10,251 nucleotides of DNA from Chlamydomonas sphaeroides (Eukaryota; Chlorophyta; Chlorophyceae; Chlamydomonadales; Chlamydomonadaceae): NCBI GenBank assembly GCA_001662425.1, contig BDDC01002816.1:1-10251 (forward strand), in the 5' to 3' direction. This document shows positions 8,611-10,251 of the stretch, piece after piece (positions within the stretch are counted from its first letter, which is position 1; each line of letters starts with the position of its first letter). A program made the translations under genes and the position numbers. The notes under the pieces are model-generated. The model saw nothing but the letters and a program-made list of their open reading frames with translations, did not search any database and had not been told where the DNA came from.

Positions 8611-9450
8611 CTGCCGCGAGAAGCTGGAAATTTGTATGTGACACGCGGTCTTGGCAATATACTCGACTAGCGAATATCGTGTCATCCCTCCGGGCCAAGC
8701 AAGCACGGGAGCACCTGAGCGTACGGCCGCTGCCGCGCAGGCCTCCCCTGGCGTGCAGCGTCGCGCAGGGTCGTGGTTACGATACGTTCCCTGGCAAGGC
8801 TGGGACCTGGAAGGCCGGAGCCCCTCTCCGCCATGCCTATACTGTTCTGGCGACGAGCAGGCTCGAATAGCTTGCATGAGAGGCCCCCCCAGTTTACTTC
8901 TGCAGAATGGCATCCATGGCATCACTCGCGCGCTCTCCAACATTGTCCTTCTACATCAACGCCCTAACGCTGCTCACTCGGCAGCTGCAGCTGTAGGGCC
9001 CATGCGGCGATTGGCATGCGCCCACCCGGCACGCGGCAACGCTTCGGGCTTCGCCCAGCCGAGCCGCCCTGCTCCGTCGTATGCCTTCACCGGTGCCGCC
9101 GCCTTCACACCGACCTCGCCTTCACACCCCGCTCTCTGCCAGTACGCTTTAACCCTGTCCGCGCCGCCCCAGCTAAGCCTCCTTTGACTTCGTTCTAGCT
9201 TATCCTAAGCCAGCTTGCTGCGCAGCCCTGACGTGAGCATGCATGATGACGGCCAGCTGCGGGGGGGGGCACAATGATGAGCTGGGGTGTGTGTCTTGCC
9301 CAGCCTCCTGCGTGCTGCTGCTTGCGGGCGCGTCTCCGCGTCATGCCTGTGCTGGAGCGTGCTACGTCTATAGCAAGACAAGACGCCTTGTTTCTTCACT
9401 GCTTTGCGACCATTAAGCTGGAGCTACCACGTGGGTCGCCACCAATCAAC
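8611..9450. other. No recognised gene
   Basis: Mixed-composition intergenic DNA. It contains a 7-bp inverted repeat TGACACG (8639-8645) against CGTGTCA (8678-8684), a pyrimidine-rich plus-strand stretch at about 9050-9200, and a run of nine or more G near 9259-9267. The 178-codon plus-strand frame at 8651-9187 has no recognisable content. Confidence 0.4.
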
Positions 9451-9454
9451 GAGC

Positions 9455-9693
9455 ACATAGAACAAGCTGGGCTGCTAGGTTGCGCGGGGCAAGGCTGGGA
9501 GGGACCGAGGAGGAAGGCCGCAGGGCCCGCCGCGCCCGCGTCCTGCACCCCTTGTATGTGTGCACCGAGGGCCGGCGCAAGCCGATGCGCAGGGAGTGTA
9601 GCATCGATTGTGTTACAACCGTCGCCATGACAAGCCAAGCAGTATGATGCGCAAGCGCGCTTGGGGTTGCTAGGGTTGGAATTCAGTCTTGCA
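9455..9693. repeat. Dispersed duplication, copy 2 (spans the 3' end of the second ABCC gene)
   Basis: Counterpart of 4490-4772 in the same orientation. It covers the TGTAA signal of the right-hand ABCC gene, about 75 nt of the 3' UTR before it, and about 150 nt of flanking DNA beyond the expected cleavage site. Because the match passes the cleavage site, it is not simply a copy of an mRNA. Confidence 0.85.
9613..9617 (-). terminator. TGTAA poly(A) signal of the right-hand ABCC gene
   Basis: The only TGTAA on the minus strand between the stop codon at 10105 and the duplicated segment. It gives a 3' UTR of roughly 500 nt, usual for volvocine algae, with cleavage expected some 10-20 nt further, near 9600. 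Confidence 0.6.
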
Positions 9694-10104
9694 TCGCGCA
9701 GCCACCAGCAACCGCTTGGGCACTCGCTCAAGCACTCGCTATCCAAATAGGCGCAGGCTTCATGCGACTCCCGCCATGTGCCCCACAAAAATGGCTTGCA
9801 ACAAACACCGTACACTCGCACTCGTGACAGTGATCGCCGTGATGGAAAGAAGCAAAAAAACCCGTACAGTGAGCCCGGGCTGCCCCGCTCAACATACAGC
9901 TCAAAACGAAGCCCGTGATCACTTCAGCACCAGCCTTTTCACACGCACTCGGTGATCACACGAATAGCCCTTCCGCTCACAGCTCCAACATGCTCACAGC
10001 GTGCGCTGCCTGCTGGCCTGCATACCGACCATACTATGTAACATGTACGGATTGTCGACTTCACTCGGAAATGCTGTGCAATGCTTCCGCTGCGTCACGA
10101 CAAC
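9618..10104 (-). other. 3' UTR of the right-hand ABCC gene
   Basis: Lower-GC, non-coding stretch between the TAA stop and the TGTAA signal. It contains two copies of the palindrome GTGATCAC (9915-9922 and 9952-9959) and an A-rich patch at 9841-9860. No intron or other gene seen. Confidence 0.55.
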
Positions 10105-10251
10105 TTAGCGGCGACCTGCCACGGCCGCCTGCTTGGCGAAGTGGTCGTCGGCCATGCGGCGCAGGGCCGCCGCCGCCGCCACCCCCGTCTTGTCGACCAG
10201 CTTGGAGAACATGGACTCGCGGTCGGCCAGCAGCGAAGCGGGCGCCGCATA
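10105..10251 (-). CDS. ABCC/MRP-type ABC transporter, C-terminal 48 residues (5' part outside window)
   Basis: Last 48 codons plus TAA (10107-10105) of a second transporter gene running in from the right edge. The peptide begins YAAPASLLADRESMFSKLVD, continues KTGVAAAAALRRMADDHFAK and ends QAAVAGRR. This is the tail after the second ATPase domain of ABCC proteins, where '(E)Y-P--LL----S-F--LV--TG' follows the last beta-strand and H-loop region, and the Ala-rich ALRRMADDHF helix is the usual algal end. All codons but GCT, TCG-type and TAT are GC-ending, like the left gene. Same strand as the left gene, about 6.6 kb upstream of its promoter, so a tandem arrangement is likely. The ATPase motifs themselves are outside the window. 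Confidence 0.85.
   Translation of the reverse strand, partial: YAAPASLLADRESMFSKLVDKTGVAAAAALRRMADDHFAKQAAVAGRR

Overview
The window looks like nuclear DNA of a GC-rich green alga, most likely a volvocine chlorophyte (Chlamydomonas/Gonium/Volvox type). Three things suggest this. The only clear genes are densely split by short GT-AG introns of about 108-325 nt. Their codons are strongly GC-ending. The downstream gene end carries TGTAA, the usual poly(A) signal of this algal group, rather than AATAAA. The exact species cannot be read from the window.

Layout. (1) Positions 1-3065, minus strand: the 5' two-thirds of the first half of an ABCC/MRP-type ABC transporter gene. I could join nine coding exons, including a 22-nt microexon, into one uninterrupted reading frame of 524 codons plus 2 nt. 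It covers the N-terminal segment, the first transmembrane domain and the start of the first nucleotide-binding domain, then runs off the left edge. A non-coding leader exon and a 5'-UTR intron (3066-3260) precede the coding part. (2) 3491-3622: a compact promoter zone with a TATA box for the transporter on the minus strand, a second TATA box pointing the other way, and between them two copies of a 15-bp CCAAT-containing repeat. (3) 3640-4140: no recognised gene. (4) 4140-7560: a very GC-rich, low-complexity block with several open frames on both strands, none recognised. A minus-strand frame ending at 5633 and a plus-strand frame at 6098-6697 are the best of a weak set. (5) 7560-9450: lower-GC DNA without a recognised gene, holding a degenerate 21-bp-period minisatellite (8419-8610). 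(6) 9600-10251, minus strand: the last 48 codons and about 500 nt of 3' UTR of a second ABCC-type transporter.

The two transporter genes lie in the same orientation, which suggests a local tandem array of ABCC genes separated by about 6.6 kb. A stretch around the 3' end of the second gene, including its TGTAA signal, is repeated near 4490-4772, about 1 kb upstream of the first gene's promoter. It may be the scar of a former gene copy, the end of an unrecognised minus-strand gene, or a dispersed repeat that brings a 3'-end signal with it. The ABCC proteins themselves would be membrane pumps using ATP to export or sequester conjugates and other organic anions; the actual substrate cannot be told from sequence.
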